Positions 20,875 to 30,839 of a stretch of 64,000 nucleotides of DNA are shown here, piece after piece; positions within the stretch are counted from its first letter, which is position 1; each line of letters starts with the position of its first letter. This DNA is from Methylobacterium sp. (lineage in GTDB: Bacteria; Pseudomonadota; Alphaproteobacteria; Rhizobiales; Beijerinckiaceae). The notes below the pieces were generated by a model. That model saw only the letters and a list, made by a program, of their open reading frames with translations, was not told where the DNA came from and did not search any database. Made by a program: the position numbers and the translations under genes. The stretch lies in contig PERO01000020.1 of NCBI GenBank assembly GCA_002928875.1, positions 558,001-622,000 of the forward strand, given 5' to 3'.

Positions 20875-22548
20875 TCAGACGAATTCCGGCATGTAGGGCA
20901 GGATGCGCCAACCGATTTCGGTCGAACCGGCGATTTCCGCCTCGATGACGAGGCAATGCGAACGGTTATGCGGCGAGCCTGCCTCGAAAACCCGGCTTTC
21001 CTCGACCAGTACCGTATGGCCGGGCGCCTCGAAGACGAACTGGTCGTAGCCCGGCTTGCCCTCGGGCAGACGCAAAACCACCGCATCCGGCCGGCTGAGA
21101 CGCACGGGCACGAGACGCGGGTTGAGGTGGAAGGCAATCGTCACCAGCCGCTGCCGCGCCTCGCCGGTGAGATCGTCGAAACGGTCCCGTCCGATCAGCC
21201 CGGCGAAAGCATCGACCAGCGTCAATTGCCGTTCGAGCGCATAGCCGTGCCGATCGATAAAGCCGCGATGCCCGAGCGTCAGCGTCTCGCCGGTTTCGCT
21301 GCGTGCCCGCAAGGGTGCCACCGCACCGGCCAAAGGTCTCAGGCGGGTCTCGGTCTCGCCCGTGACCATCATGGCATCGTAGAGACTGCCGAGGCCGTCG
21401 CCATCGATCAGCACCGAGGAATGCGCCGCGGCCGAGCGATAGGCGCGGGCAATGGCCGCATCCGCGCCGGGCGGCATGCCGCAGGAGGTGATGATGCGAT
21501 CCGCCCGGCTCGAGAATTCGAAGGCCAGCGCGCTGGCCCCGGCCCGGCCCGCGCAGGAGCGGCGCGGCGGGGTTCCGGCATCGGCGATCAGCACGGCATG
21601 GGCGTTTTCGAGCCGCTCGAACCCGGTCTCCACGGCCGAGGTCAGCAGCGTCGCCGGGCCGCGCCGCGATCGGATGACCTCGCCGGCGAGGTCACGTGCG
21701 ATGCGCCCGCCGCCATTCATCAGGGTCAGCCCGCCATCCGGATGCTGGAGCAGGCGCAGGAAGGCGATCATGTCGGTCAGCGTCGAGGCGACCGCCGGCG
21801 GTGGCGCGATCTGCCGCACGCGATAGAGCGCCAGCATCGCCACGAGGTCGGCCGCGATGAGCGCCACCGTGCCGCAATCGCGGTCCTGCGTCGCACCATC
21901 GGGCGCCACCAGTGCCGCGAGAGCCATGTCGAGCGCCTGTTCGGCACGCGGAATGGCCCTGCGGCCACGATCGAGTGCGAGGGCGTGGAAGGCCAGGCCC
22001 ACCGCGGCGTGCAGGCGCGCCACGCCCAGATCCGGCCGGCGCGCATAGACCGCCAGCAGCGCGCCATCGCGCGCGAGCTGATCGAGCAGGCGCTCGTAGC
22101 CGGGGCGATCCTCGCCTTCCGCCAGCAGGCCGGAATGGGTGACCCAGGCGATGACGCGCCGCGCCACCACCGCAGGGTGGTCGGCGATGGGCGAGCGCTC
22201 CTTCTCCGGCAATGTCAGGAAATCCCGGACGAGCTTGCGGGCATGGGCGCGCACTTCCGGAAGGGGGCTCGCATCGCAATGGGCGAGCCAGCCGAATCCG
22301 TAGAGCGCCCGCACGAAGCCTTCCGACGGCGGATGGACGAGAAAGGGCGAACGGTCGCCGCAGAGCAGGCTGCGCCCGCCCAGAACCACCTGGCCCGCCG
22401 CGATATCCGCGGCGATCGAGGGGTCCGCGAGGTGGATATGCGGGGCGAGATAGGCGAAACGCCGCGCGCGATAGGACCGCCGGAACAGCGCGGATGTGGC
22501 GAGGCCGAGACGCATCTTCAGCCAGGCCTGTTTCAGGCGAAGGCGCAT
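20875..22548 (-). CDS. Heparinase II/III family protein
   Basis: I choose ATG 22548 (MRLRLKQAWLKMRLGLATSALF); a GTG at 22560 is an alternative. The 557-residue protein has an N-terminal alpha/alpha-toroid region (FVRALYGFGWLAHCDASP, VARRVIAWVTHSGLLAEG). The C-terminal beta-sandwich contains RADRIITSCGMPPG, AAAHSSVLIDGDGLGSLY and HRGFIDRHGYALERQLTLVDA, with the conserved HRG(F/Y) typical of the family. Homologues are polysaccharide lyases, but this alphaproteobacterial form is conserved near purH and rsmB and its substrate is undefined. There is no classical signal peptide. Confidence 0.87.
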   Translation of the reverse strand: MRLRLKQAWLKMRLGLATSALFRRSYRARRFAYLAPHIHLADPSIAADIAAGQVVLGGRSLLCGDRSPFLVHPPSEGFVRALYGFGWLAHCDASPLPEVRAHARKLVRDFLTLPEKERSPIADHPAVVARRVIAWVTHSGLLAEGEDRPGYERLLDQLARDGALLAVYARRPDLGVARLHAAVGLAFHALALDRGRRAIPRAEQALDMALAALVAPDGATQDRDCGTVALIAADLVAMLALYRVRQIAPPPAVASTLTDMIAFLRLLQHPDGGLTLMNGGGRIARDLAGEVIRSRRGPATLLTSAVETGFERLENAHAVLIADAGTPPRRSCAGRAGASALAFEFSSRADRIITSCGMPPGADAAIARAYRSAAAHSSVLIDGDGLGSLYDAMMVTGETETRLRPLAGAVAPLRARSETGETLTLGHRGFIDRHGYALERQLTLVDAFAGLIGRDRFDDLTGEARQRLVTIAFHLNPRLVPVRLSRPDAVVLRLPEGKPGYDQFVFEAPGHTVLVEESRVFEAGSPHNRSHCLVIEAEIAGSTEIGWRILPYMPEFV

Positions 22549-22627
22549 GCCCGGCCGCACCCGTCTTGCCGACTCCAACGCCCCGACCCCACCGTCACCC
22601 GTTAACCTAGCCTTCCCTTTTGACCGA

Positions 22628-23977
22628 TCAGACGCGGCGTTGCAACCGCGCGGCAAAGAAGCCATCCGCACCGCCTTCCGGGGCCAAATGGCTCGGGAGG
22701 ACGCGCAAATCCCCATCCGGAGTGATCATTTCGGCAGGGACGGCGTCCTGCGAAACCGTGACCGGCAAGCGCAGAAATTGTGGATGATTCGCGAGAAAGG
22801 CCTCGACCTGCCGCTCGCCCTCTTCCGGCTCCAGCGAACAGGTGGCGTAGACCAGCACGCCGCCCGGCTTCAGGCGCCCGGCCGCCGAGGCGAGCAGCGC
22901 GGCCTGCTGGCGCGCAAGCGCCAGAATATCGCTGAGCGTCTTCGTCCAGGCCACTTCCGGATGGCGGCGGATGGTGCCCGTGGCCGAGCAGGGGGCATCG
23001 AGAAGGATGGAATCGAACGGCTCCGTCTCGAGCGTCAGCGCATCGCCGACGATCACCTCCGCGGCCAGTTTCAGCCGCGCGAGATTGTCCCGCAGCCTTT
23101 CCGCCCGCTGGGCACTGCGCTCCACCGCCACCACGTCCGCGCCGGCGGCGGCCAGCTGCGCGGTCTTTCCGCCGGGCGCCGCGCAGAGATCCGCGATGCG
23201 CTGGCCGGGCCTCGCGTGCAGAAGGCGTGCGGGCAGCGCGGCGGCGGCATCCTGCACCTGGAAGGCGCCTTCGGCATAGCCCGGCAACGCGGGGATGGCC
23301 GCTTCCGTCTCGAGCCGGAAGGAGCCGGTGGAGAGCATCCGTCCCGGGATGTCCGGCGACAGGGTGGCGAAGGCCGTGAGATCGACCGGCGGTTCCTGCC
23401 GGTGGATCCGCGCCATCGCACCGGCCGCATCCGGGCCATAGGCGCGCGTCCAGCGCTCGAACAGCCATTCGGGGGCATCGGCATGGTCGGGTGTCGCGGC
23501 GAGGATTTCGTTCTTTTCCGCCGCGATGCGCCGCAGCAGCGCATTGGCGAAGGCCGCGTAATGCTTCGCTTCGCCATCGCGCTTGGCGATCTCCACCGCG
23601 CAATCCACGGCCGCGTGGTCCGGCACCTCCATGAACAGAACTTGCGCCACGGCGGTTTCCAGCAGCGGCTGCAATGGCCCGGCCTCGGCGATCTCGCCGG
23701 TTGCCGCCCGCGAGGCCATGGCGAGGCGGATCGTCCCGCGCCGGCGGAAGGCCACCGTGAGGATCGCCCGCGCGAGCCCGAGATCGGCCGGGGGAAGCTG
23801 AAGGGTCTTCGTTTCGAGCGCGAGGGCCTCCTCGATAGGCCGGCGCTCACGCAGCACCCGGCGGTGGGCACGCGCCGCGACAAGGCGGGTGCGGAAACCG
23901 GGCGGCTCGGCGCGCGGGCCTTTCTCGCGCGTCTCTCGCGCGCCCGGCGGACGTTTCGGACCCTGCCAGCGGCTCAT
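22628..23977 (-). CDS. RsmB/NOP-family class I SAM-dependent rRNA cytosine-C5 methyltransferase
   Basis: The 449-residue protein has an N-terminal NusB-like helical domain (residues 30-150, ILTVAFRRRGTIRLAMASRAA) and a methyltransferase domain. The latter shows motif I DLCAAPGGKTAQLAAAGADVVAVERS, the DAPCSATGTIRRHPEV Cys motif and the catalytic VYATCSLEPEEGERQV Cys. This two-cysteine layout defines m5C RNA methyltransferases of the RsmB/NOP group. Its start overlaps the stop of the RluA-like gene by 4 bp, so the two RNA-modification genes are translationally coupled. Confidence 0.93.
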   Translation of the reverse strand: MSRWQGPKRPPGARETREKGPRAEPPGFRTRLVAARAHRRVLRERRPIEEALALETKTLQLPPADLGLARAILTVAFRRRGTIRLAMASRAATGEIAEAGPLQPLLETAVAQVLFMEVPDHAAVDCAVEIAKRDGEAKHYAAFANALLRRIAAEKNEILAATPDHADAPEWLFERWTRAYGPDAAGAMARIHRQEPPVDLTAFATLSPDIPGRMLSTGSFRLETEAAIPALPGYAEGAFQVQDAAAALPARLLHARPGQRIADLCAAPGGKTAQLAAAGADVVAVERSAQRAERLRDNLARLKLAAEVIVGDALTLETEPFDSILLDAPCSATGTIRRHPEVAWTKTLSDILALARQQAALLASAAGRLKPGGVLVYATCSLEPEEGERQVEAFLANHPQFLRLPVTVSQDAVPAEMITPDGDLRVLPSHLAPEGGADGFFAARLQRRV

Positions 23978-24699
23978 GCCTGGCCCCCCGGCAGGATGGT
24001 TTCGACAGGAAGGCTCATGCGAAGACTTTCAAGAATCTGGCGGAACGGTTCCGGCAGCGGTGCCTCGATCCGGAGCGCCGGCTTTCCGGGATAGAACGGC
24101 AATTCGATGCGCGCCGCATGCAGCAGCAAGCCGGGGGCGACCGCCATCGCGCGATCGCCGCCATAGACGCGATCCCCCGCGATCGGCCAGCCCATCGCGG
24201 CGCAATGCACGCGCAATTGATGCGTCCGGCCCGTTTCCGGCGCGAGCGCGAGCACGGCCAGACCATCGGCCTGCCCCAAGGTGCGATAGCGCGTGAGCGA
24301 CGGATCGCCCGCCGGATCGACCTTCATCCACCAGGAGCGCTTGTCGTGGCTGCGACGTGCGAGCGGCAGGTCGATCACGCCCTCTTCCGGCTGCGGTCGC
24401 CCGCAGACGATCGCGAGGTAGCTTTTCTTCACGAGGCCATCGCGAAACAGCGCGCCCAGCCGCTTGAGGGCCTTCTGGTTGCGCCCGAAGACGAGGCAGC
24501 CCGTGGTCTCCCGGTCGAGCCGATGCGCGAGTTGCGGCTTCTCGGGCGCGCCGAAGCGCAGGTCAGGCAGGAAGGCATCGAGCGTCACGCCACCCTTCGG
24601 CCCGGCATGCACCGCGATGCCATAGGGCTTGTTGAGGACCAGCACGGCCTCGTCGCGATAGAGCACGGAGGCGACGAGATCGTCGGCGGTGAAGCGCAT
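23974..24699 (-). CDS. RluA-family pseudouridine synthase
   Basis: The 241-residue enzyme contains the catalytic aspartate motif AHRLDRETTGCLVFGRN (about residue 60). The RluA-type flanks are also present: VLVLNKPYGIAVHAGPKGG, KSYLAIVCGRPQ, and ETGRTHQLRVHCAAMGWPIAGDRVYGG. It lacks an S4 domain, as in the short RluA/RluC-like group. The precise rRNA or tRNA target cannot be told. It heads a minus-strand run that continues with the RsmB-like gene (4-bp overlap). Confidence 0.92.
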   Translation of the reverse strand: MRFTADDLVASVLYRDEAVLVLNKPYGIAVHAGPKGGVTLDAFLPDLRFGAPEKPQLAHRLDRETTGCLVFGRNQKALKRLGALFRDGLVKKSYLAIVCGRPQPEEGVIDLPLARRSHDKRSWWMKVDPAGDPSLTRYRTLGQADGLAVLALAPETGRTHQLRVHCAAMGWPIAGDRVYGGDRAMAVAPGLLLHAARIELPFYPGKPALRIEAPLPEPFRQILESLRMSLPVETILPGGQA

Positions 24700-24803
24700 G
24701 AAGCGGTTGGGCCTTTTCGAAAGCTCTGGTCAGGGGCGGGCGGCACGCCCTATATCCGGCCCGACGGATCGTTCGATCCAACCGGATCAGGAGGCTCTAC
24801 CCC

Positions 24804-25022
24804 ATGTCGGAGAAACCGGAAACCGGCGAAATGTCCGCCACGGCCCCGAAGGTGCTTTCTCCCGCCGCCCGGCGCGCGCTGGACGAGGCCAACGCGCGCC
24901 GCGCCGCGCTCGAAGCGCGCGAGGCCGAACTCGCGCAGCGATCCGAGGTCAATGGCCGCGGCGGGAAAGACCCTGTCCGCTACGACGATTGGGAAGTGAA
25001 GGGCATCGCCAGCGATTTCTGA
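24804..25022 (+). CDS. DUF1674 protein, SdhAF4-like succinate dehydrogenase assembly factor
   Basis: The 72-residue protein ends with the family signature NGRGGKDPVRYDDWEVKGIASDF. This motif is the conserved C terminus of the mitochondrial SDHAF4/bacterial DUF1674 family, which aids flavinylated SdhA maturation. The N-terminal part is a charged helix (SPAARRALDEANARRAALEAREAELAQR). ATG 24804 follows AGGAGG. It is convergent with the L,D-transpeptidase gene; the two stop codons abut. The proposed role rests on the family. Confidence 0.87.
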   Translation: MSEKPETGEMSATAPKVLSPAARRALDEANARRAALEAREAELAQRSEVNGRGGKDPVRYDDWEVKGIASDF

Positions 25023-25550
25023 TCACGCCACCACGGTGATCCGGCTCGGGATGCGCACGCGGGCCATCAGGTCGAGCACGTCCTCGTCCAGCATGCGGAT
25101 GCAGCCGAAGGAGGCGTAGCGGCCGATCGAGGCACGCATCGAGGCCGCGGTGCCGTGGATCGCATATTCGCCCGGCGCGATGGTGAGGGCGCCCGCGCCC
25201 ATCGGATTGTTCGGCGCGCCACCGGGAATGACATCGGGCAGCGACGGCTTCGCGCGGCGCACTTCCGCCGGCGGCGACCAGGCCGGGCGATAATGCTTGC
25301 CATCGATCACGCGGGTGCCGAACCATTGCTTGCCCGGCATGCCGACCGCGACCGGATAGCGGATCGCCGTGCCATCGCCCTGCACGAAGAACAGCACGCG
25401 CTGGCGGGTGGAAACCACCACCGAGCCCGGTTCGAAGCCGTGCGGAAATTCCACAAGGCCGCGCGCTTCGGCGGAAGCCATGCCCGATAGGCTTCCGAGC
25501 GCCAATCCACCCAGCGCGAAGCCGCCCAGCATGGCGCGCCGATCCATCAT
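25023..25550 (-). CDS. L,D-transpeptidase (YkuD domain), probably Tat-exported
   Basis: The YkuD catalytic motif is intact: HGTAASMRASIGRYASFGCIRML, with active-site His and Cys. It should form 3-3 peptidoglycan cross-links or attach proteins to the wall in the periplasm. The N terminus MDRRAMLGGFALGGLALGSLSGMASA has a twin-arginine start and a hydrophobic stretch, suggesting Tat export. ATG 25550 or 25562 could be used. About 175 residues. A second, different YkuD protein is encoded at 47891-48502, so the region may modify its wall in more than one condition. Confidence 0.92.
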   Translation of the reverse strand: MMDRRAMLGGFALGGLALGSLSGMASAEARGLVEFPHGFEPGSVVVSTRQRVLFFVQGDGTAIRYPVAVGMPGKQWFGTRVIDGKHYRPAWSPPAEVRRAKPSLPDVIPGGAPNNPMGAGALTIAPGEYAIHGTAASMRASIGRYASFGCIRMLDEDVLDLMARVRIPSRITVVA

Positions 25551-25778
25551 TGCATGGCTCATCCCTGTCCTCCGGTCGAAACGGGTTCCGAAAGGGACAT
25601 TCGAACGCGGAAGCTCGCGAAAGGGTTTCCGGCGTGGCGCGATCGCGTGGAAACCTTACCGAAGGGTGAATCCGGGCCGGCCCGTCTTGCTCCAGCGCAA
25701 GGCGTGATGCGGCGGAACGGGGCACATGGAGGCATTCTTGCCTTTAGCCATGCCTTTCATGACAGGATGAACCACCTC

Positions 25779-27155
25779 ATGTCGTTGCCCGCATCATCGC
25801 TTTCCGCCGAGATGGCCCGCTTCGCCGCCAGGCCCGTGCCGCGCTATACGAGCTATCCCACGGCGCCGCATTTCCACGCAGGCCTGAACGCCGAGACTTA
25901 CGGCCGATGGCTCGCCGGCCTCCCGGCCGGGGCCGATCTCTCGCTCTACATGCACGTGCCCTATTGCGACAGCCTGTGCTGGTTCTGCGGCTGCCACACC
26001 CGCATCACCCGGCGCTACGAGCCGGTAGGCCTCTATCTCGGCGGGCTGATCCGCGAGATCGGCCTGGTGGCCGAGCAGGTGCCGGCGGGCGCGACCGTGT
26101 CGCATATCCACTGGGGTGGCGGCTCGCCCACCATGCTGAACGCCGAGGATATCCTGCGCCTTGCGGAGGCGACGCGCGCCGCTTTCCGCCTGCGCGCCGA
26201 TTGCGATTTCGCGGTCGAGATCGATCCGCGCGGCCTCGATGACGCGCGCATCGACGCGCTGGCGCAAGCCGGACTCACCCGCGTGAGCCTCGGCGTGCAG
26301 GATTTCGACCCGGAAGTGCAATGGGCCATCAACCGCGAGCAGAGCTTCGAGGAAACCCGGCGCGTGGCCGATGCCTTTCGGGCGCGGGGCGTGCGTTCGC
26401 TGAACATCGACGCGATCTACGGCCTGCCCTACCAGACCGAGCCGCGCCTGATGGCGACGCTCAAGCAGGTCGTGGCGCTGGCACCGGACCGCATCGCGCT
26501 GTTCGGCTATGCGCATGTGCCATGGATGAAGAAGCATCAGGAGCTGATCCCGCCGGATTCGCTGCCGGGCAACGAGACGCGTTTCCGGCAGGCGGAGAAC
26601 GCCGCCGCCTTCCTGGTGATGAATGGCTACCGCCGCATCGGGATCGACCATTTCGCGCTGCCCTCGGATGCGCTGACGAAGGCGGCAGAGGACGGCACGT
26701 TGCGCCGGAATTTCCAGGGCTACACGGTGGACCCCGCCGAGGCGCTGATCGGCTTCGGTGCCTCGGCCATCGGTTCAATGCCCCAGGGCTATGTGCAGAA
26801 CGAGCCCACAACCGGGCGTTATCTCGCGACCATCGCGGAAGGCAGGCTGCCCATTGTGCGCGGGCTTGCCGTCACGCCCGAGGATCGGCTGCGCCGCAGC
26901 GTGATCGAGGCGCTGATGTGCCACATGCGGCTGGACGATGCTTTAATCGCGCAGGCCGACGCGCCCGAACCCGTCAAGGCCGGCATCCGCGCGACCATCC
27001 GCGAATTCGGCGAGGAAATCGGCCGCGGCTGGGTGACGCGGCGCGGCCAGTCGCTCATCGTGACGGAGGCGGGGCGCCCTTTCCTGCGGCTGATCGCCTC
27101 GCGGTTCGATGCCTATCTCGGCCAATCCGCCGGCCGGCATTCCGTCGCGGTGTGA
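25779..27155 (+). CDS. hemN: Oxygen-independent coproporphyrinogen III oxidase
   Basis: This is a radical-SAM enzyme of anaerobic heme synthesis, 458 residues from ATG 25779 (AGGA lies 9 bp upstream; ATG 25767 is an alternative). The HemN-type four-cysteine motif is seen in VPYCDSLCWFCGCHT (CxxxCxxCxC). HIHWGGGSPTML (SAM) and the substrate-side VSLGVQDFDPEVQWAINREQS also fit, as does the C-terminal domain with RLRRSVIEALMC. The extra Cys of CGC separates true HemN from HemW/ChuW. I see no FNR box upstream, though one might be expected. Confidence 0.95.
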   Translation: MSLPASSLSAEMARFAARPVPRYTSYPTAPHFHAGLNAETYGRWLAGLPAGADLSLYMHVPYCDSLCWFCGCHTRITRRYEPVGLYLGGLIREIGLVAEQVPAGATVSHIHWGGGSPTMLNAEDILRLAEATRAAFRLRADCDFAVEIDPRGLDDARIDALAQAGLTRVSLGVQDFDPEVQWAINREQSFEETRRVADAFRARGVRSLNIDAIYGLPYQTEPRLMATLKQVVALAPDRIALFGYAHVPWMKKHQELIPPDSLPGNETRFRQAENAAAFLVMNGYRRIGIDHFALPSDALTKAAEDGTLRRNFQGYTVDPAEALIGFGASAIGSMPQGYVQNEPTTGRYLATIAEGRLPIVRGLAVTPEDRLRRSVIEALMCHMRLDDALIAQADAPEPVKAGIRATIREFGEEIGRGWVTRRGQSLIVTEAGRPFLRLIASRFDAYLGQSAGRHSVAV

Positions 27156-27234
27156 CCATCGTGGGCCTTGCCCGGCCGATTGCCAGCGAAGCGCGATCCA
27201 TGCTCTAAGCAGCCTCCTTTCGAGGGGGGAAGGC

Positions 27235-28539
27235 ATGGTCGGAACGGAGCAGGGGCGGCTCGACAGCCTGAAGGCATTGCTGGCCGATATTCATGCGCGG
27301 CTGGGGCTGAAATTCGGCTTCGCCCTCTGGGACGGCAGCCGGGTGCCGGCCGACTGGCCCGTAACAGGGCTTCTGGTGTCGATCGCCGATGCCGGCGTCA
27401 TCGCCTCGCTGCTGCGCCGGCCGAAGCTCGACACCTTCCTCAAGCTGCATGTCAGCGGCCGTCTCGACTGGCGGAACGGCACGTTGTTCGACCTTGCGGC
27501 CGCGCGTCCCGATGGAAAGGTGGGCCGGCTGCTGCGGCAGGTGCCGAAGGGGCGGATCCTGCGCGTTTTGGGCCAGTTCATCCTCGCGCCGGGCGGACCC
27601 GGCACGGCGACGCTTTCCGCCCGCGGCGACGAGACCGCACGCGACGGCACCCGCGCGACCAACAAGGCGAACATCGCCTATCATTACGATGTCTCGAACG
27701 CTTTTTACCGCCTCTTCCTCGATCAGGAGATGGTCTATACCTGCGCCTACTTCACGCATGACCATTGGGATATCGACCGTGCCCAGCGCGACAAGCTGGA
27801 CATGATCTGCCGGAAACTGCGGCTGCAACCCGGCGATCGCCTGCTCGATATCGGCTGCGGCTGGGGCGCGCTCCTCTGCCATGCCGCCGAGCATTACGGC
27901 GTGGAAGCGCATGGCGTGACGCTCGCCGAGGAGCAGGTGGCCCTGGCCCGCGAGCGCATTCGCGCGCGTGGCCTCGAGGACCGCGTGACGGTGCATCTGA
28001 AGAACTTCAACGAGATGGAGGGAACGTTCGACAAGATCGCCTCCATCGGCATGTTCGAGCATGTGGGGATCGACAACCACCCCGATTACTTCCGCACCGT
28101 GCACCGGCTGCTGCGCCCGCGCGGGCTCTACCTGCACCACACCATCGCCCGGCGCGCGAAGAAGACCGACCGCGCCTTCCGCAAGATGCCGGCGGAATAT
28201 CGCGCGCTGGTGCGCTACATTTTTCCCGGCGGCGAACTCGACCATCTCGGCATGTCGATCGCCAATCTCGAGCGTTTCGGCTTCGAGATCCACGATGTCG
28301 AGGGCTGGCGCGAGCATTACGAGCGCACCTGCCGCCTCTGGTTCGACCGTCTCGAGTCGAACCGCGCCGCCGCCATCGCCGAGGTGGGCGAGGAGAAGGT
28401 GCGGATGTGGTCGCTCTATCTCGCGGGCTGCTCGCTCGCCTTCGGGCGGGGCGGGGCGGTGATCAACCAGACGCTGGTCTCGCGCCGTACGCGCGGGCCG
28501 AGCGGGTTGCCCTGGTCGCGCGCCGATCTCTACCGCTGA
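27235..28539 (+). CDS. cfa: Cyclopropane-fatty-acyl-phospholipid synthase
   Basis: The start is ATG 27235 (MVGTEQGRLDSLKALL), with GAGGGGGGAAGG upstream. The 434-residue SAM enzyme converts unsaturated acyl chains of membrane lipids to cyclopropane. The N-terminal lipid-binding part (residues 1-130) precedes NIAYHYDVSNAFYRLFLDQEMVYTCAYF. Then come motif I LLDIGCGWGALLCHAAEHYG, the GMFEHVGIDNH segment and the C-terminal GGAVINQTLVSRR. All are standard CFA features. The gene ends at a bidirectional terminator shared with acs. Confidence 0.95.
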   Translation: MVGTEQGRLDSLKALLADIHARLGLKFGFALWDGSRVPADWPVTGLLVSIADAGVIASLLRRPKLDTFLKLHVSGRLDWRNGTLFDLAAARPDGKVGRLLRQVPKGRILRVLGQFILAPGGPGTATLSARGDETARDGTRATNKANIAYHYDVSNAFYRLFLDQEMVYTCAYFTHDHWDIDRAQRDKLDMICRKLRLQPGDRLLDIGCGWGALLCHAAEHYGVEAHGVTLAEEQVALARERIRARGLEDRVTVHLKNFNEMEGTFDKIASIGMFEHVGIDNHPDYFRTVHRLLRPRGLYLHHTIARRAKKTDRAFRKMPAEYRALVRYIFPGGELDHLGMSIANLERFGFEIHDVEGWREHYERTCRLWFDRLESNRAAAIAEVGEEKVRMWSLYLAGCSLAFGRGGAVINQTLVSRRTRGPSGLPWSRADLYR

Positions 28540-28541
28540 CG

Positions 28542-28567
28542 AAAAAGGCGCCCGCGAGGCGCCTTTC
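28542..28567. terminator. Bidirectional terminator between cfa and acs
   Basis: The stem AAAGGCGCC / GGCGCCTTT with a 5-base loop is flanked by A on the left and T on the right. It can serve both converging genes. Confidence 0.8.
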
Positions 28568-28591
28568 CGATTGCCGGCAGGGAAAACCCGC

Positions 28592-30538
28592 TCAGGCCTT
28601 CTTGTTCTGCCGGTTGGCGATGAGGTCATCCACGACGCTCGGATCGGCGAGCGTCGAGGTGTCGCCCAGCGCGCCGAAATCATCCTCGGCGATCTTGCGC
28701 AGGATGCGGCGCATGATCTTGCCCGAACGGGTCTTCGGCAGGCCCGGCGCGAACTGGATCTTGTCCGGCGTGGCGATGGGGCCGATCTCGTTGCGCACCG
28801 TGGTGACCAGCGCCTTGCGCAGATCCTCCGAGGGCTTCACGCCGTTCATCAGGGTGACATAGGCATAGATGCCCTGGCCCTTGATGTCGTGCGGATAACC
28901 CACGACGGCCGCTTCCGACACCGCCTCATGCGCCACCAGCGCGCTTTCCACTTCTGCCGTGCCCATCCGGTGGCCGGAGACGTTGATGACGTCATCGACG
29001 CGTCCCGTGATCCAGTAATAGCCGTCGGCGTCGCGGCGGCAGCCGTCGCCGGTGAAATACTTGTTCGGGTAGGTGGAGAAATAGGTCTCCATGAAGCGCT
29101 TGTGGTCGCCATACACCGTGCGCATCTGGCCGGGCCAGCTATCCGCGATGACGAGATTGCCCTCGCAGGCGCCCTTCAGCACCTCGCCATTGGCATCCAC
29201 GACTTCCGGCATCACGCCGAAGAAGGGCCGCGTGGCCGAGCCCGGCTTCAGCGCCGTGGCACCGGGCAGCGGCGTGATGAGCACGCCGCCGGTTTCCGTC
29301 TGCCACCAGGTGTCGACGATGGGGCAGCGGCCGTCTCCCACGACCTTGTGGTACCATTCCCAGGCTTCCGGGTTGATCGGCTCGCCCACCGAACCGAGCA
29401 GACGCAGCGACTTGCGCTTGGTCTTCTTCACCATCTCCTCGCCCGCGCCCATCAGCGACCGGATGGCGGTGGGGGCGGTGTAGAAGGTGTTGACCTTGTG
29501 CTTGTCGATGACTTCCCAGAAGCGCGACATGCTCGGATAGTTCGGCACCCCCTCGAACATCAGGGTCGTCGCGCCATTGGCGAGCGGGCCGTAAACGATA
29601 TAGCTGTGGCCGGTGACCCAGCCCACATCGGCCGTGCACCAGTAGACGTCGCCATCCTGGTAATCGAAGACGTATTGGTGCGTCATCGAAGCATAGACGA
29701 GATAGCCGCCTGTTGTGTGCAGCACGCCCTTCGGCTTGCCGGTGGAGCCGGAGGTGTAGAGGATGAAGAGCGGGTCCTCCGCCTTCATTTCCACGGGCGG
29801 GCAATGGGCGGAAACCTTCGCCGCTTCCTCGTGATACCAGACGTCCCGCCCGGCTTCCATGTGGACCATGCCGCCGGTGTGCCTGACGACGATGACCTTG
29901 TCGACGGCCGGATGCACCTTGTTGCAGGCGACATCAACATTCTTCTTCAGCGGAACAACCTTGCCGCCCCGCAGGCCCTCATCGGCGGTGATGACAACCT
30001 TGGAATCGCAATCCTCGATGCGGCCGGCGATCGCATCCGGCGAGAAGCCGCCGAAGACGATGGAATGCACCGCCCCGATGCGCGTGCAGGCGAGCATCGC
30101 ATAGGCCGCTTCCACGATCATCGGCAGATAGATCGTGACGCGATCACCCTTCTTGACGCCGTTGGCCTTCAGCACATTCGCCATGCGGCACACTTCCTCG
30201 TGCAGCTTGGCATAGGTGATCTTCTTGGAATTCTTCGGGTCGTCGCCTTCCCAGATGATGGCGACCTGGTTCGCGCGCTTGGCGAGATGGCGGTCGACGC
30301 AGTTGTAGGAGACGTTGGTGGTGCCGTCCTCGAACCATTTGATCGAGACCTTGCCCGGCTTGTAGGAGACGTTCTTCACCTTCGTGTAGGGCGTGAACCA
30401 GTCGATCCGCTTGCCGTGCTCGCGCCAGAAGGCCTCGTTATCCTTCACCGAAGCCGCGTACATCTTTTTGTACTTGGCGTCGTTCACATAGGCGCGCTTC
30501 TTCCACGCGGCTGAAACCTCGTACACCTTCTCGGACAT
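28592..30538 (-). CDS. acs: Acetate--CoA ligase (acetyl-CoA synthetase)
   Basis: The start is ATG 30538 ([12 protein letters not shown]), with GGGGAGAAC upstream. The 648-residue length fits AMP-forming Acs. The P-loop-like [82 protein letters not shown] and the C-terminal acetylatable Lys in [17 protein letters not shown] are all present. It activates acetate to acetyl-CoA via acetyl-AMP in the cytoplasm. It is divergent from the outer-membrane protein gene across a 301-bp spacer. Confidence 0.97.
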   Translation of the reverse strand: MSEKVYEVSAAWKKRAYVNDAKYKKMYAASVKDNEAFWREHGKRIDWFTPYTKVKNVSYKPGKVSIKWFEDGTTNVSYNCVDRHLAKRANQVAIIWEGDDPKNSKKITYAKLHEEVCRMANVLKANGVKKGDRVTIYLPMIVEAAYAMLACTRIGAVHSIVFGGFSPDAIAGRIEDCDSKVVITADEGLRGGKVVPLKKNVDVACNKVHPAVDKVIVVRHTGGMVHMEAGRDVWYHEEAAKVSAHCPPVEMKAEDPLFILYTSGSTGKPKGVLHTTGGYLVYASMTHQYVFDYQDGDVYWCTADVGWVTGHSYIVYGPLANGATTLMFEGVPNYPSMSRFWEVIDKHKVNTFYTAPTAIRSLMGAGEEMVKKTKRKSLRLLGSVGEPINPEAWEWYHKVVGDGRCPIVDTWWQTETGGVLITPLPGATALKPGSATRPFFGVMPEVVDANGEVLKGACEGNLVIADSWPGQMRTVYGDHKRFMETYFSTYPNKYFTGDGCRRDADGYYWITGRVDDVINVSGHRMGTAEVESALVAHEAVSEAAVVGYPHDIKGQGIYAYVTLMNGVKPSEDLRKALVTTVRNEIGPIATPDKIQFAPGLPKTRSGKIMRRILRKIAEDDFGALGDTSTLADPSVVDDLIANRQNKKA

Positions 30539-30839
30539 GAGCGTTCTCCCCGGAACCGAAATCACGGAAATATGGGCCGGACTGGCGCCGGCTTCCCTTC
30601 CTTGCAACCGCTCATAAAGGAAAGCGCGGAAGCGCGGAAGATGTCCATGTCTCCGCAATTCGGACCATCAACTTTCCGGTAACACCTGCGTCCGGTCGGC
30701 CGCATTTCAGCCAGCACGCTCCGAATGGCGCCACAAAAGCTCCGCGAAATATTCATGGGCCGGAACCACTGGCGCCACGATGCGTTGTCAGCACATCAAG
30801 CTGCCTTTTCGGGCGTAGCGTGACACAAGGAGAATAAAC
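30539..30839. other. Divergent promoter region acs / outer-membrane protein
   Basis: These 301 bp contain no credible gene. The right part holds the EcfG-type promoter of the outer-membrane protein gene. GGCGCCA occurs twice about 45 bp apart, once inside the promoter spacer. No acs promoter is identifiable. Confidence 0.5.
30762..30786 (+). promoter_or_regulatory. EcfG-type (general stress) promoter of the outer-membrane protein gene
   Basis: GGAAC (30762-30766), 16-bp spacer, CGTT (30783-30786). This equals the known alphaproteobacterial sigma-EcfG consensus GGAAC-N16/17-CGTT. It lies about 54 bp upstream of the start codon. Confidence 0.6.
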
